Virus record (IMG/VR): IMGVR_UViG_3300020057_000144
Span: 1 to 25,730 of that record
Reading direction: 5' to 3' (one strand)
Source: a virus
Length of the DNA stretch: 25,730 nucleotides
A model generated the notes under the pieces. The model ran no database searches. It had not been told where the DNA came from and saw only the letters and a program-made list of their open reading frames with translations. Below, piece after piece: positions 7,856-14,819 of this stretch (the stretch's first letter is position 1; each line of letters opens with the position of its first letter). The position numbers and the translations under genes were made by a program.

Positions 7856-8560
7856 TCAGATCAACGGTTCGCCAAGGCGCATCCGCGGCAACTGATCGTC
7901 GCGCAGCGCCGAGAGCAGCCTGGCGGCTTCCAGTTGCGCCCGGGTAAAGACTTCCGCGGCCACCGAGTTGGCGCCGTACTTCTGCATGCCGAAATAACCG
8001 ATCAACTCCTGGTACTGCGTCGGCATTTCCGGAAGGTCGGCATCGACCGTCAGCGTTTGTGCGCTGCGCTGATAATCTCCGGTTACTACGTAGACTCCGT
8101 TGGGCTTCGGCCCAAGACAGAGATTGTTCTGGTGATCGACGCTCACATACGCCGGGGTCGATGCGGTTTGCGTGCCGCGCCGGTACAGCCACTTGAAATC
8201 GTTCCAGGGTAGATAGATCAATGGGTATTGCCCACCAACACCCCCGGATTGCAGATAGGCCAGATAAGGATCCTCGCAGTCGTGCGCCCACCAATGGCCG
8301 AATCTGGATATCACCGCAGCCGCGTCCACGTCGGTCACTGCGGTATACGGATAGCTGTCGTCGTCGGCCACCGTGTTGAAGGTGAAGGCCCGGCGCATCC
8401 AGCGCCAGTTCGTGTGCAGGTTCTGAATGTCCTTCCATGCCACTGCGGTCCAGTCCACGATCCGCTTTAACTGGCCCGTCTGCCCGGTGACGGTCGAAGG
8501 TCCGGTGCCGGGAATCTCGCACTCCTGCCGCAGAAACTTCGCGAGTTCAAGAAAGGTCAT
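7856..8560 (-). CDS. Head-tail adaptor (SU10-type adaptor family)
   Basis: 234 residues, MTFLELAKFLRQECEIPGTG PSTV, then QTGQLKRIVDWTAVAWKDIQ and a Trp-rich NWRWMRRAFTF. This opening (short helix, GTGPSTV..QTG....IV.W...AW.DIQ) is characteristic of the small phage adaptor proteins that sit under the portal in SU10- and N4-like short-tailed phages. A beta-rich middle (YLPWNDFKWLYRRGTQ, PKPNGVYVVTGDYQRSAQTL) is followed by a C-terminal helix (PTQYQELIGYFGMQKYGANS). The start overlaps the previous stop as ATGA. It is expected to form a ring joining portal to nozzle. Confidence 0.8.
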   Translation of the reverse strand: MTFLELAKFLRQECEIPGTGPSTVTGQTGQLKRIVDWTAVAWKDIQNLHTNWRWMRRAFTFNTVADDDSYPYTAVTDVDAAAVISRFGHWWAHDCEDPYLAYLQSGGVGGQYPLIYLPWNDFKWLYRRGTQTASTPAYVSVDHQNNLCLGPKPNGVYVVTGDYQRSAQTLTVDADLPEMPTQYQELIGYFGMQKYGANSVAAEVFTRAQLEAARLLSALRDDQLPRMRLGEPLI

Positions 8561-8778
8561 GGCCGAGCCTGCGTGAGATCATCATTCAGCACGCTGCGTA
8601 GCGCATCCCTCTCAAGAACCGGCAGCGCCCGGATGCGCGTGCGCGCCAGCGCATCAAACTTGCGCAAGTTTATCGCTGTCAGAATGGCCTGGCGTTCATA
8701 ACTAGCTAGCGCCACCACGTCGGCCAGGCGCATGAACTCCGCCTTCAATTCGTCTATCGTTGCTTTTGCAATATCCAC
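8557..8778 (-). CDS. Small helical hypothetical protein
   Basis: 73 residues starting at GTG 8778 (MDIAKATIDELKAEFMRLAD). AGGAG lies about 7 bases upstream, 11 bases after the previous stop. The sequence is almost wholly helical and charged, with no membrane segment. Its 4-base ATGA overlap with the adaptor gene suggests coupled translation with that protein. No family recognised; an assembly factor or minor virion component is possible. Confidence 0.7.
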   Translation of the reverse strand: MDIAKATIDELKAEFMRLADVVALASYERQAILTAINLRKFDALARTRIRALPVLERDALRSVLNDDLTQARP

Positions 8779-8789
8779 GTCTCATCTCC

Positions 8790-10448
8790 TTATCGTCGGC
8801 CGCGCCGACGCGCCCGCGTAATCCATTCCGATGCCGTCGCGTCAGGCAGTAGAACGCCAAACTGCGATTGGCTTTGCGCCTTCCAGTCCTGTTTCCAATG
8901 CCCCACGATTTGCGCAAAGCCAAAGCCCTGACGCGGCGGCGGGTTATCGACCGCCGCAACACTGAAGTTCCAGCCCGCATTTGGCGCTTTAGTCTGCGCC
9001 CGCCAGCCCTGCCCCCACTGAGAACGGGCCGCACTGTAATCCCGCCTTGAAGGCGGATCATCTACTACCGCAACACTGAAGTTCCAACCCGCATTCGGCG
9101 CTTTAGTCTGCGCGTTCCATGTCTGCTTCCACTGACTTACCCCGGCACTGTAATCCCGCCTTGAAGGGGGATTATCAACAGCCTGAAAGTTCCAGCCCGC
9201 ATTCTGGGCGGCGCTTTGAGCGCTTTGAGCGATCCACCGTTGCCCCCACTGCGCAACAATTTGCGACAGCCCGTAAGACTGCCGCTGCGGTGGGGTATCG
9301 GGCGCGATATTCCACGCTGCATTCGGGGCGGCGCTCTGCGCGTTCCAGCCCTGCTTCCACTGACTTGCCCCGGCGCTGTAATCCTGCCTTGAAGGCGGAT
9401 TATCAACAGCCTGAAAGTTCCAACCCGCATTCGGCGCTTTAGTCTGCGCGTTCCAGCCCTGCTTCCACTGAGAACGGGCAGCGCTGTAATCCTGTCTCGG
9501 GGCCGGATCATCTACTACCGCAACACTGAAGTTCCAACCCGCATTCGGCGCTTTAGTCTGCGCCCGCCAGGTCTGCCCCCACTGAGAGCGGGCAGCGCTG
9601 TAATCCTGCCTTGAAGGTGGATTGTCAGCCGACGGGGCCGCCGCCGGCGCAAAGGCCAGCGTGTACACAACCCACGGCGATGACGTGGCCAGCGTCCATG
9701 ACGGGGTATAGGTGCCGGTGCTGGCCTCGATGCTGAAAATGAGACTGCCGCGCCAGGTATCGCCGCCGTCCTCATACTCGCTGATCAGCGTTCCGTACGT
9801 CTCCGTGATCGCCGTAGTGTTGGTCGATTCGTCCGTGTACGCGCCAATGACCAACGATCCGGCTGAGGTCGTCGTGATGCCATCCGACCCCGTAGTACTC
9901 GACCCGGATGCGCCGCCGCCGTCTACGACGCCAGTAACCGTCGCGCCGGAAAAAGCCGCGAATCCAAACGACCATCCGCCCGCCGCCGCTTTCGTCGCCG
10001 ACACAACGGGCGTACCGGCGAATCCGCTGATGCAGTAGGCGATCCATGCCGTTCCAGATCCCGCCCCGAGACTATGGCGCGTATACGTATTGCCTAGATC
10101 GTCCGTTACCGCCGTAATTACCGCCCCGTCCTGACCGGCCCCGCCGCCGACGATCAGCAGATCACCGACTGCGATTGCGCCTGCCGCCGTTATGGTTCTG
10201 GTTGTGCCGCCAGGAAAGACATGCGAATGGGCGGGCGTTACCCCGGCGACTCGCGTTATTGGCGCACTTGCCGCCGCAAAGTTCCACGCGCCCTGTGTAG
10301 ATTTCTGCGCCGCCCAAGTCTTGATCCATTGGGCTGTGATCTGCGGGGGTTGGGTGCCTACCGCTCGGGGCGGATCATCCGCAATGCCGCCGCCCTCAAC
10401 AAACGTCTGGAGGGCGTCATGCTGAAACCCGCTGTGCTGAAATGACAC
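8790..10448 (-). CDS. Trp-rich repeat virion-type protein
   Basis: 552 residues from GTG at 10448, immediately after the previous TAA (TAAGTG), with GAGGGG upstream. It opens MSFQHSGFQHDALQTFVEGG, the 'FQ..FQ.dAFQ' style seen at the start of some phage structural proteins. Residues about 25-60 hold a diverged repeat (DDPPRAVGTQ.. QWIKTWAAQ.. GAWNF). Residues 60-270 form a Gly/Thr/Ala-rich beta domain (GDLLIVGGGAGQDGAVITAV, AAGGWSFGFAAFSG). From about 273 to 537 come seven tandem units of about 35-41 residues with the core D-N/D-P-P-x-R...QW-x-Q-x-W-x-AQ...NAGWNF. The tail is basic (ITRARRRGRR). I do not recognise the repeat. It lies between a methyltransferase and the adaptor block, so a virion or surface-appendage role is plausible but unproven. 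Confidence 0.75.
   Translation of the reverse strand: MSFQHSGFQHDALQTFVEGGGIADDPPRAVGTQPPQITAQWIKTWAAQKSTQGAWNFAAASAPITRVAGVTPAHSHVFPGGTTRTITAAGAIAVGDLLIVGGGAGQDGAVITAVTDDLGNTYTRHSLGAGSGTAWIAYCISGFAGTPVVSATKAAAGGWSFGFAAFSGATVTGVVDGGGASGSSTTGSDGITTTSAGSLVIGAYTDESTNTTAITETYGTLISEYEDGGDTWRGSLIFSIEASTGTYTPSWTLATSSPWVVYTLAFAPAAAPSADNPPSRQDYSAARSQWGQTWRAQTKAPNAGWNFSVAVVDDPAPRQDYSAARSQWKQGWNAQTKAPNAGWNFQAVDNPPSRQDYSAGASQWKQGWNAQSAAPNAAWNIAPDTPPQRQSYGLSQIVAQWGQRWIAQSAQSAAQNAGWNFQAVDNPPSRRDYSAGVSQWKQTWNAQTKAPNAGWNFSVAVVDDPPSRRDYSAARSQWGQGWRAQTKAPNAGWNFSVAAVDNPPPRQGFGFAQIVGHWKQDWKAQSQSQFGVLLPDATASEWITRARRRGRR
8850..9632 (-). repeat. Seven tandem coding repeats of about 105-123 bases
   Basis: On the plus strand the array is marked by recurring blocks such as 'gttccaacccgcattcggcg' and 'ctgtaatcctgccttgaagg'. 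Units are 35-41 codons long. Several share whole stretches of identical bases (QTKAPNAGWNF occurs in four units), while units 3, 4 and 7 have diverged and one carries an SAQSAAQ insertion. The mixture of near-identical and diverged units indicates repeated in-frame duplication or gene conversion. Confidence 0.85.
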
Positions 10449-10997
10449 TTACTTACCCCTCTTTGTAAGCGTGACGAGTAAGTCTTGCGCTCCCTCCAGC
10501 AAGTGAATGACGGCGTAGTTCTGATACTCCATGTTTCGCAGTTGCACGGTCGGATGTAGTCCGAATCCGTAACCGTGGTCAAAGTCGCAGGTGTACCGAT
10601 CGTTGTGTGGCGCGTTGACCTTGCGCCATTCCGCATTCAGGTACAGGTACCAGAAAGTCACAACAGGCGGCCATTCGTGCGTCAGATCCCCATACGCCCG
10701 GACACTGGCATAGTGCGGCGTGATGATCTGCGCCTTGGCTTGCGGTTTCAAAACTCGGTGCAGTTCGTTGGCAAAGTGAATCCGCTCCATTGGTTTCAGG
10801 TGCTCAACCATGTGCGAGCAATGCACTTCGTCAACGGAATCCGTTTCCCACGGCCATGTCTCAGCGCCGAGGTTGCAGACGGTATCCACGCCATCGAAGG
10901 CGCGCGAGTCCACGCCGGTAAAGCCTTCCTTCTTGTTCTTGCCGCAGCCTAAATCCAGCTTGACCGGCTTGAGGATCTCTTCAAGGACGGCGCTCAC
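10449..10997 (-). CDS. Class I SAM-dependent methyltransferase
   Basis: 182 residues from GTG at 10997 (GTGA overlap with the previous stop; GAGGTG upstream). Motif I is VKLDLGCGKNKKEGFTGVDS at about 12-31, with the acidic adenosine-binding residue in GVD. Residues about 53-67, DSVDEVHCSHMVEHLKP, match the post-I region of small methyltransferases of the Methyltransf_11 type that precede an 'EHL' helix. FANELHRVLKPQAKAQIITP follows as motif III. The C-terminal 80 residues include NAPHNDRYTCDFDHGYGFGL. The substrate is unknown. Its coupling to a glycosyltransferase suggests methylation of a sugar or glycan, but a protein or small molecule is equally possible on sequence alone. Confidence 0.85.
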   Translation of the reverse strand: MSAVLEEILKPVKLDLGCGKNKKEGFTGVDSRAFDGVDTVCNLGAETWPWETDSVDEVHCSHMVEHLKPMERIHFANELHRVLKPQAKAQIITPHYASVRAYGDLTHEWPPVVTFWYLYLNAEWRKVNAPHNDRYTCDFDHGYGFGLHPTVQLRNMEYQNYAVIHLLEGAQDLLVTLTKRGK

Positions 10998-11713
10998 CAG
11001 GACACCTCATTCGCGGCGTCGTAATGACCCACCAGAACGGAACAGTCCACCGCGCACCGATAGCCGTGTTTCTTGAAGTCCCCCCATGCGTACAGGTCTT
11101 GCGTGCCTACACCAGTCCCCGCAGAGCCGTTCAGGGTCTTGAACCACGGCTTACGGAGTTTTTCATCCTTAAACATCGAAATACGCCACAGGTTGAACCC
11201 CATTCCAGTGCCGACACATTCAACAAGCTCACCGAGTTTCGGCGCTTGCGGGCGGAAATTCTGGATCGGGTCTTTCGGGTCGCCCCATATCTGCGGGACT
11301 CCACCCTCCCCTTTCGTCCAGTAAAGCCCACCAATACACCCGTACTCAGGATGTGCGTCCATTTTCTCGATCAGCTTAATCACCCCATCCGGAGGCGGTA
11401 TGTTGTCGTGTTCAATCGTCAGGATGTATTCCCACTGGCTCAGTTCCGGGTGATCTAAAATGGTCTGGATCGCGTTGCTATACGCCTCGCCGACCTCCTG
11501 ACCTAATGCGATCATCCTATGCACCCCGTTGTTGGGCGGGAAGATTAGGTTCCAGTGGCTTAAAGCGACCTTGGTGCTGATCTGATTAGAAGCAGGAAGA
11601 ATGACCACGATCCGCTGCCGCTTCCACTGCGCCGAGTCCTCCATCCGCTTGATGGAATAATCCAGCATCGCGTTATGCTTGCCGAAATCGTAGCTGACCA
11701 GTTCCGGCTTCAT
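10994..11713 (-). CDS. GT-A fold glycosyltransferase (GT2-like)
   Basis: 239 residues, ATG at 11713 in an ATGA overlap. Residues 34-40 (RIVVILP) form the first strand of the nucleotide-binding fold. GQEVGEAYSNAIQTIL follows, then YILTIEHDNIPPPDGVIKLI at about 97-115, where E-H-D-N takes the place of the DxD metal and nucleotide-sugar site. GCIGGLYWTKGE is the acceptor-side loop. TGTQDLYAWGDFKKHGYR at about 202-219 resembles the ED-type catalytic region, and LVGHYD gives a late metal-binding His. There is no signal or membrane segment, so it is cytoplasmic. Likely targets are a virion protein or a host-derived sugar; the neighbouring fibre and repeat proteins are candidates by position only. 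Confidence 0.75.
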   Translation of the reverse strand: MKPELVSYDFGKHNAMLDYSIKRMEDSAQWKRQRIVVILPASNQISTKVALSHWNLIFPPNNGVHRMIALGQEVGEAYSNAIQTILDHPELSQWEYILTIEHDNIPPPDGVIKLIEKMDAHPEYGCIGGLYWTKGEGGVPQIWGDPKDPIQNFRPQAPKLGELVECVGTGMGFNLWRISMFKDEKLRKPWFKTLNGSAGTGVGTQDLYAWGDFKKHGYRCAVDCSVLVGHYDAANEVSW

Positions 11714-12594
11714 ACCGTCCCGCTCTGGAAGTAGAACACAGGCACACGCTGCGCCAAAGAAGCTGTCCCCCGGATCTGACTAAAGGCCACGGAAGCCGGA
11801 ACGTCGGTGCTGCTGGCGCTGTAATAGCCCTGACCTAACAGGGCTTGATTCGTCGCGTTGCTCGCCACACCGAAGATGCCTGAGTGGTTTGAGTTAGGCT
11901 GTGAAGCGAACCATTGGGAAATGGTCATATTCGCCCCGCCCGTCGTCGAGCGCGATGCAATGCCAGCCCAATACCCGCCTTCATCTATCGTGGATGTCCA
12001 CGGAATGGTTAAGTCCCGGCTTCCACCGAACAGAGAAAAACTTCCCGCCGTCCCCGACATCGTAACCGCTTGGGTGCTGGAAGTGCTGTGCAGCATGGAA
12101 AGCGTCGATCCGCTTTGCGAATACAGCCCAAACCAAAATGACAGCGTGCCAGACCCGGAACTATTGCTTGCGTTGGAAAAAAAGATAGGGATAACAAGCC
12201 GGTCAAACTTGAACGGTTCGAGCCGCCGCATCGGCTGAAAGTGCCATGTTGCCTGCCCATGCTGCCCCACCACGGGTTCCTCGAATACCGCGGGAGGATA
12301 AAGCCCGTCTTGAACCTGCTTCTGTATCCAGAGCGTCGCCGCGCCTGCTGCGGTGGAGTGTGAGACCTCAATCCCGTTTAATCCACCGATGATAAGGTTC
12401 GTCCCGCTCGCAGTTGAAGTCCCTGCGGTATTCCCCGAAATCGTCTGAAAGAAGTTATGCGCCGAATTCCAGTCCGACGGGCGGACAAGATTCGTCGCCA
12501 CAATGGTGGTCGTTGACCCTTGCGAATTGAAACCCGTAACGGTTCCAGTGAAGTCCGCAATGGCGTCGCTTTTGACGTGTGAAAACGCGCTCAT
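11710..12594 (-). CDS. Putative tail fibre / receptor-binding structural protein
   Basis: 294 residues, MSAFSHVKSDAIADFTGTVT, then STTTIVATNLVRPSDWNSAH, a recurrent phage-type N-terminus in which the RPSDWNSAHN segment precedes a short coiled fibre stem. Residues about 50-95 are Gly/Thr/Ser-rich. About 95-290 is a beta-rich domain with many Ser, Thr, Gly and aromatic residues (LTIPWTSTIDEGGYWAGIAS, MTISQWFASQPNSNHSGIFG), ending VPVFYFQSGTV. There is no ribosome site before the ATG; its ATGA overlaps a 15-codon mini-ORF, which suggests coupled translation. Fibre or appendage assignment is by composition and N-terminal pattern. Confidence 0.7.
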   Translation of the reverse strand: MSAFSHVKSDAIADFTGTVTGFNSQGSTTTIVATNLVRPSDWNSAHNFFQTISGNTAGTSTASGTNLIIGGLNGIEVSHSTAAGAATLWIQKQVQDGLYPPAVFEEPVVGQHGQATWHFQPMRRLEPFKFDRLVIPIFFSNASNSSGSGTLSFWFGLYSQSGSTLSMLHSTSSTQAVTMSGTAGSFSLFGGSRDLTIPWTSTIDEGGYWAGIASRSTTGGANMTISQWFASQPNSNHSGIFGVASNATNQALLGQGYYSASSTDVPASVAFSQIRGTASLAQRVPVFYFQSGTV

Positions 12595-12638
12595 AGGTCA
12601 GAGGTCAGAGCCAGCAGGTATTTAAACACCGCCTCCAT
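12591..12638 (-). CDS. Possible 15-residue coupling mini-ORF
   Basis: ATG at 12638 begins 4 bases after the fibronectin-like gene's TGA and encodes MEAVFKYLLALTSDL. Its stop TGA overlaps the start of the 294-residue gene as ATGA. The sequence before the 294-residue gene's ATG (GGCTCTGACCTCTGACCT) has no purine-rich ribosome site, so ribosomes delivered by this mini-ORF may be how that gene is translated. Length is too short to judge coding by composition; this rests on start, stop and spacing alone. Confidence 0.4.
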   Translation of the reverse strand: MEAVFKYLLALTSDL

Positions 12639-12642
12639 TTTC

Positions 12643-12999
12643 TCAGGGTCCACCTACCACTCGAAGATTCGATGGCGCAGGAGGCGCAGTAAAAGGGATG
12701 GTACGGGCCACCTGATTAGAGTAGGCGGACGGTCCCCCAGGGCCGACTGCGCGCACCTGATAGCAGTAGGTAGAGCCCTCAGCCAGTCCGGTGTCACTGT
12801 AACTGCGAAGAGTTTTTGGCACGGTGCCAATTTCCGCAAACGTGCCCACCGCCGCACAGGTGCCGGTCTTGCGCTCGGCGTTGAACGTCGTCGTCCTGCT
12901 TTCATCCACAACCGGAAAGTCCCAGGTCAGGGTGTTCGTTTGCGCGTAGGCCGTGACACTCGCACACAACAGGGCTGTGAGTACCATTCGAATTCTCAT
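12643..12999 (-). CDS. Secreted fibronectin type III-like protein
   Basis: 118 residues from ATG at 12999, with GGAGG upstream; a longer in-frame ORF from 13191 is rejected because it would overlap the previous gene. Residues 1-19 (MRIRMVLTALLCASVTAYA) are a clear Sec signal peptide with an AYA-Q cleavage site. The Cys at 12 is not in a lipobox. Residues about 22-103 look like one Fn3 domain: LTWDFP first strand, ERKTGTC..VGTFAEIG, then SYSDTGLAEGSTYCYQVRAV and GPSAYSNQV, the typical 'L..gttY.y.V.Av...g.S..Sn' close. C48 and C79 could form a disulfide in the periplasm. An exported Fn3 protein in the middle of a structural operon is unusual; envelope binding or a role in release or exclusion is speculative. 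Confidence 0.8.
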   Translation of the reverse strand: MRIRMVLTALLCASVTAYAQTNTLTWDFPVVDESRTTTFNAERKTGTCAAVGTFAEIGTVPKTLRSYSDTGLAEGSTYCYQVRAVGPGGPSAYSNQVARTIPFTAPPAPSNLRVVGGP

Positions 13000-13030
13000 A
13001 AAAAATCCTCCAAAAGTGTCGTTTGAATCC

Positions 13031-13049
13031 GGGAGGCCGAAGCCCCCCC
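13031..13049 (-). other. UUCG-loop RNA hairpin between genes
   Basis: On the transcribed strand GGGGGGGC-TTCG-GCCTCCC forms a strong stem with a UUCG-type tetraloop, just after the 160-residue gene's stop and about 30 bases before the fibronectin-like gene. There is no T-tract after it, so it is more likely an mRNA-stabilising or processing hairpin than an intrinsic terminator. Confidence 0.55.
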
Positions 13050-13058
13050 GCTCAACTA

Positions 13059-13541
13059 TTAGCCGAGTTCGCGGTAGGTCATCCCCGCCGTCCAGTTCAC
13101 CGCTGAGGTCGGCGCGGCAGGCAGAAACAGGCCCAGACCGGAAGCCGCAGAGGCGTTCATCATGATCGTGTCCACCGGCGTCGGCACCCACAGCCAGCCG
13201 TTCAGCACGTTGAACGAATCCGAGTACACCACAGACTTACCCCCCGCACCTTCTGCCGAAGCGACGATGCCAGACGTGCCCGCCGCACCCGTCGTACCGC
13301 CGACAATCACAGACGCCGGATCAAGCAGTTTGGTCTTGCTCGGGGTGATCGTGGTCAGTGTCGGGAAGGCAGTGACTTGCGTGGACAACTGGCAACGCTG
13401 CTGCGCCGAGGTCGCGGAACCGGCTTGCGACAACCATGCACGCAGAAATTCCAGCGTCGCAGTCGTGCCAGGGTTGACAAATACCATTGTGATCGCGCCG
13501 GCGGTCACGTTCGTTGCGAGGACATTGTATTCACGGGCCAT
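13059..13541 (-). CDS. Hypothetical structural protein
   Basis: 160 residues, MAREYNVLATNVTAGAITMV. AAAGGAAA lies 7 bases upstream of the ATG. It is rich in Thr, Ala, Gly and Ser and predicted mostly beta (ATLEFLRAWLSQAGSATSAQ, VVYSDSFNVLNGWLWVPTPV), ending WTAGMTYRELG. No membrane segment or catalytic motif. Composition and position after the head genes suggest a capsid decoration, fibre-attachment or minor structural protein. Its leader (ATTTTTGCAACTTTTAAAGG) resembles the leaders of the two fibre-like genes upstream. Confidence 0.65.
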   Translation of the reverse strand: MAREYNVLATNVTAGAITMVFVNPGTTATLEFLRAWLSQAGSATSAQQRCQLSTQVTAFPTLTTITPSKTKLLDPASVIVGGTTGAAGTSGIVASAEGAGGKSVVYSDSFNVLNGWLWVPTPVDTIMMNASAASGLGLFLPAAPTSAVNWTAGMTYRELG

Positions 13542-13564
13542 GATATATTTCCTTTAAAAGTTGC

Positions 13565-13582
13565 AAAAATACCCTCACGGGT
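13565..13582 (-). terminator. Weak terminator-like hairpin
   Basis: On the minus strand ACCC-GTGA-GGGT is followed by ATTTTTGC, in the 47-base gap between two small structural genes. The stem is only 4 base pairs, so termination would be poor. It is listed because it occupies the same position, directly before the ribosome site, as the stronger hairpins upstream. Confidence 0.25.
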
Positions 13583-13588
13583 TGGTCG

Positions 13589-13912
13589 TTAAATAAAGCT
13601 GCTTCCGGTCCAGCGTTTCCAGCCGTCACGAGTAAAGATCCGAATTCGACTACTACGCCGCTCGATCCTACTTGCAACCTCTCCAGTCTCCATGCCGTTC
13701 TTCAGGACATTGAAAGCGAATTCCCCGTCAGGACTCCTGCCCTGCGGTGCGGTCTGAAAACCCAGCGTCCAGACGTTATTCTGAGCGTCGGTGATGATTA
13801 ACGCCGGAGGCACGGCCACATAGTTTTCGGTTTCATGCTCCTGCTCGACCCGCGGGGCCATGAACGGGTATTTCTTGTAAATCGCCGCCAACTCGGCGGT
13901 TGGGTTTCTCAT
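13589..13912 (-). CDS. Hypothetical small structural protein
   Basis: 107 residues, MRNPTAELAAIYKKYPFMAP. The ATG at 13912 overlaps the previous stop as TGATG. The N-terminal 40 residues are charged and helical. Residues 45-60 are strand-like (NVWTLGFQTAPQGRSPDGEF), and the C-terminus is basic and aromatic (SRIRIFTRDGWKRWTGSSFI). No recognised family. Coupling to the coiled-coil gene before it suggests the two act together. Confidence 0.65.
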   Translation of the reverse strand: MRNPTAELAAIYKKYPFMAPRVEQEHETENYVAVPPALIITDAQNNVWTLGFQTAPQGRSPDGEFAFNVLKNGMETGEVASRIERRSSRIRIFTRDGWKRWTGSSFI

Positions 13913-14448
13913 CAGCCTTCCAGCAGCCGTCGCGTCTGAGCGCGGGCGGCATTGAGTTTTTCATTGATTGCCGCCAACTCGACTTGCCGAGCCGCAATCT
14001 CTTCGTTGATCTGGTCCAGCGATTCGGCGGCCTGTTTGATCTGGATCTGTCGGTGCGCGACGCCCCGTTTGGTTTCCTGCTGCAACTGGTCGACATCGGC
14101 GCTGGCCTTGGCGATTGCGTCGTTTGCTACGGCCTTGGCCTTTTCCAGAATCGACTCCCCCTCTTTACCAGCCGTGGACAGGATGTCTTGCGCCGAGGCT
14201 TTGCCCTGGAGCTCAATCCTATGTGCTTCGCTGCGCGCCGCCTCGACGCGACTGCGCGCCTGTAGCAGCTCGGACTCCGCATCTGCGGCCTGCTGCCCTG
14301 CGGCTGTGACGCGCCGCTCCGCTTCCTCAATCCGGCTTTCGAGAGTGGCCGCTTCGTGCAGAACCTTTGCGGCCGCCTGCATCCCATCGAAGCGTTTCAT
14401 TTCGCGATCAAGCGTCTCGGCCGCGTTACGGATGTCCTGTGCGTTCAT
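13912..14448 (-). CDS. Coiled-coil protein
   Basis: 178 residues from ATG at 14448 (MNAQDIRNAAETLDREMKRF). AGGAG is spaced 7 bases away, directly after the previous stop; the longer ORF from 14595 is rejected because it overlaps that gene. The whole chain is Ala/Glu/Gln-rich heptad-like helix (ATLESRIEEAERRVTAAGQQ, DQINEEIAARQVELAAINEK), with a hinge near residue 90 (SAQDILSTAGKEGESILEKA) that resembles ATP-synthase b-type stalk helices, a common chance likeness of long coiled coils. No membrane segment. Probably a scaffold-like, stalk or assembly protein; function unknown. Confidence 0.7.
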   Translation of the reverse strand: MNAQDIRNAAETLDREMKRFDGMQAAAKVLHEAATLESRIEEAERRVTAAGQQAADAESELLQARSRVEAARSEAHRIELQGKASAQDILSTAGKEGESILEKAKAVANDAIAKASADVDQLQQETKRGVAHRQIQIKQAAESLDQINEEIAARQVELAAINEKLNAARAQTRRLLEG

Positions 14449-14449
14449 G

Positions 14450-14818
14450 TCAAGTCTCCTTGCCGCCACGATTACGGCGGGCAATGCAAATAACAGTGAC
14501 CGCCTGCGAACCGCCGCCGCCGCTGGAGCTGGGTCGCTGGAACAGCGCCCCCTCGGTAATCTGTTCAATGGCGGCCGCCCCCTTACTGATGGCATTGCCC
14601 TGCGGATCTGTGAGCGTCAGGTAATTGGACCCGTCATTGCTCCCCTGCCAAACCACAGTCGAGGTATCGAACGTGCCAAGGATTTGCACGTTGCGATCCG
14701 CGTAGTCGGCAAACTCGGCGGAGATCGCCTGGCCCGCCGCGTCGGCTTGGGTCAGCACCCAGGTAAAGCGCAGGGCGTGGTTGCCGTGACGGGTGAACGT
14801 CGGATTAACGGTAGCCAT
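14450..14818 (-). CDS. Hypothetical phage structural protein
   Basis: 122 residues, MATVNPTFTRHGNHALRFTW. It starts 1 base after the previous gene's stop with only a weak ribosome site (GGACG). Predicted beta-sandwich: FTWVLTQADAAGQAISAEFA, then VQILGTFDTSTVVWQGSNDG and YLTLTDPQGNAISKGAAAIE. A SSSGGGGS linker precedes a terminal strand (QAVTVICIARRNRGG). This pattern (a 'GTF...TV.WqGSNDGsnY..L.dp' core) recurs in small phage virion proteins. The exact role is not established; tail-completion or decoration is possible. Confidence 0.7.
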   Translation of the reverse strand: MATVNPTFTRHGNHALRFTWVLTQADAAGQAISAEFADYADRNVQILGTFDTSTVVWQGSNDGSNYLTLTDPQGNAISKGAAAIEQITEGALFQRPSSSGGGGSQAVTVICIARRNRGGKET

Positions 14819-14819
14819 G

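Noticed and set aside
8850-9632. CRISPR-like direct repeats
   Set aside because: Unit length, in-frame spacing and gradual divergence show tandem protein-coding repeats; no constant repeat with unique spacers and no cas genes.
13912-14595. Segment upstream of the coiled-coil start (14449-14595)
   Set aside because: In that frame it overlaps the 122-residue gene; AGGAG before the ATG at 14448 decides the start.
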